Origin: Notospermus geniculatus
Taxonomy: Eukaryota > Nemertea > Pilidiophora > Heteronemertea > Lineidae
Length of the DNA stretch: 64,000 nucleotides
Direction: 5' to 3'
Assembly (NCBI GenBank): GCA_002633025.1
Contig: NMRB01000942.1
Location: forward strand, 18,780 to 82,779
Shown: positions 63,307-64,000 of the stretch, one piece after another
How positions within the stretch are numbered: position 1 is the first letter of the stretch
How the letters are laid out: every line of letters begins with the position of its first letter
Made by a program: the position numbers and the translations under genes
Notes under the pieces: generated by a model
Database searches by the model: none
What the model saw: only the letters and a program-made list of their open reading frames with translations
Told to the model about the DNA's origin: nothing

Positions 63307-64000
63307 GTTTAAGTCGGATGTTCCGTTGACGGACATGGCAGAGGACGAGCTCATGGAGGCATACAAGCAACTAACCGGCAAGGAACTGCAGGAGATCTTA
63401 TCGTTAGCAGAAAGAGAGGACAACTTGATGAACATTCGTTTACTTTGTCACGTGACTATACTCAGGGCCAACGAACACGGTCAGCCTCTTGGGCAGGAGT
63501 TGCCGGTACGTTCCGTTTGTATTTAGGCTGGTATCTTCTTTCCTGCTTCGGCACCTGTTGGTTCGGCTCGGTAGGCGCTAGAACTAGCCTGTCGCATAAA
63601 TGGCATAGCCCATGATGTGTGTAACGATGGTGCCTGGGGAAGTAACGGGTGTATTGGGGTGTTCCTCACGCTAGAGGGAGAAGAAGACGCATACTGATAT
63701 GTGCGGTGCTGATTGTGTAATTGTCTGTTACAGTCTGGTAGCCAGTCTACAGGGGCGCCCCCAACGAAGAAAGCTAAACGGGAAGACACGACGGATGGTG
63801 CAGGAACGGCAACTACTGAAGATAAAGTGGAATCAATTAAGCAGAAGGTGAGATGCGTCGCTTCACAAAATGAGCCCAATGAATCGCTTCTTCTATTGCT
63901 ATTGGACAATCTGGCAAGGATGGCGGCGGCGGAAAAGGACAAATCTGTAGTAACGTACGAGGAATTGTATAGACAGGCTAAAGTAAATCAAGGAAAGATG
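63307..64000 (+). CDS. Unrecognised gene, first two coding exons, continuing past the window
   Basis: Exon 2 begins after TTTCAG (63301-63306). The ATG at 63335 starts MAEDELMEAYKQLTGKE and 57 codons run to CCG|GTACGT at 63505. Exon 3 begins after TGTCTGTTACAG at 63734 in phase 0 and is open to the window end (89 codons). Its features are a basic PPTKKAKRED stretch that could be a nuclear localisation signal, a Thr/Gly/Ala-rich linker, a leucine run (SLLLLLLDNL) and a charged helical segment near the end. An internal AAG|GTGAGA at 63847 could be an alternative donor. The acidic helical N-terminus plus basic patch suggests a nuclear protein. I do not recognise the family. Confidence 0.6.

Overview
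This window looks like genomic DNA from a marine invertebrate deuterostome, probably an echinoderm or a hemichordate. I cannot name the species. The evidence is a lineage-specific tandem expansion of intronless rhodopsin-class GPCR genes, a BEL/Pao retrotransposon, many TACATGTA and GTAGGCCTAC words, and a very high density of short non-autonomous DNA transposons. Real coding sequence is sparse. Most short open frames lie inside repeats.

Layout. 1-21.7 kb: almost entirely repeats. There are foldback elements with visible target duplications (2844-5015, 7514-8143, 16503-19108, 19669-21553), a 301-bp tandem array (8414-9500), nested MITEs and an assembly gap (12446-12940). 21.8-51.0 kb: seven copies of one GPCR family, all on the minus strand. 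Two look intact (21872-22906 and 29743-30774). One is intact except for a single nonsense codon (49958-50983). Four are broken by frameshifts, deletions or transposon insertions. A TATA-like box lies about 111-113 nt upstream of the ATG in three copies (about 133 nt in a fourth). 41.1-45.2 kb: a BEL/Pao element lacking gag, most of the integrase and the 5' LTR. 45.7-49.5 kb: minisatellites, MITEs and a U2-snRNA-like fragment. 51-61 kb: more nested elements plus an unrelated two-exon GPCR gene on the minus strand (55623-57240). 61.5-64 kb: a false-duplication-like assembly join (single Ns at 61630 and 62237), then the 5' exons of an unrecognised plus-strand gene that runs off the window.

Themes. 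(1) Because the GPCR copies are paralogous, several transposon insertions can be read against an empty site, giving exact ends and target duplications. (2) TTAA is the dominant target. From 27444 to 29655 at least six different palindromic elements lie end to end, neighbours sharing one TTAA or TTAA-like word; the same sharing occurs at 16499-16502. (3) Several foldback elements carry tRNA-like A/B-box modules in opposite orientations in their two arms. In at least one case two different tRNA-like heads are joined to the same arm sequence. Pairs of Pol III-type units inside TTAA foldback elements are the most unusual pattern I see.
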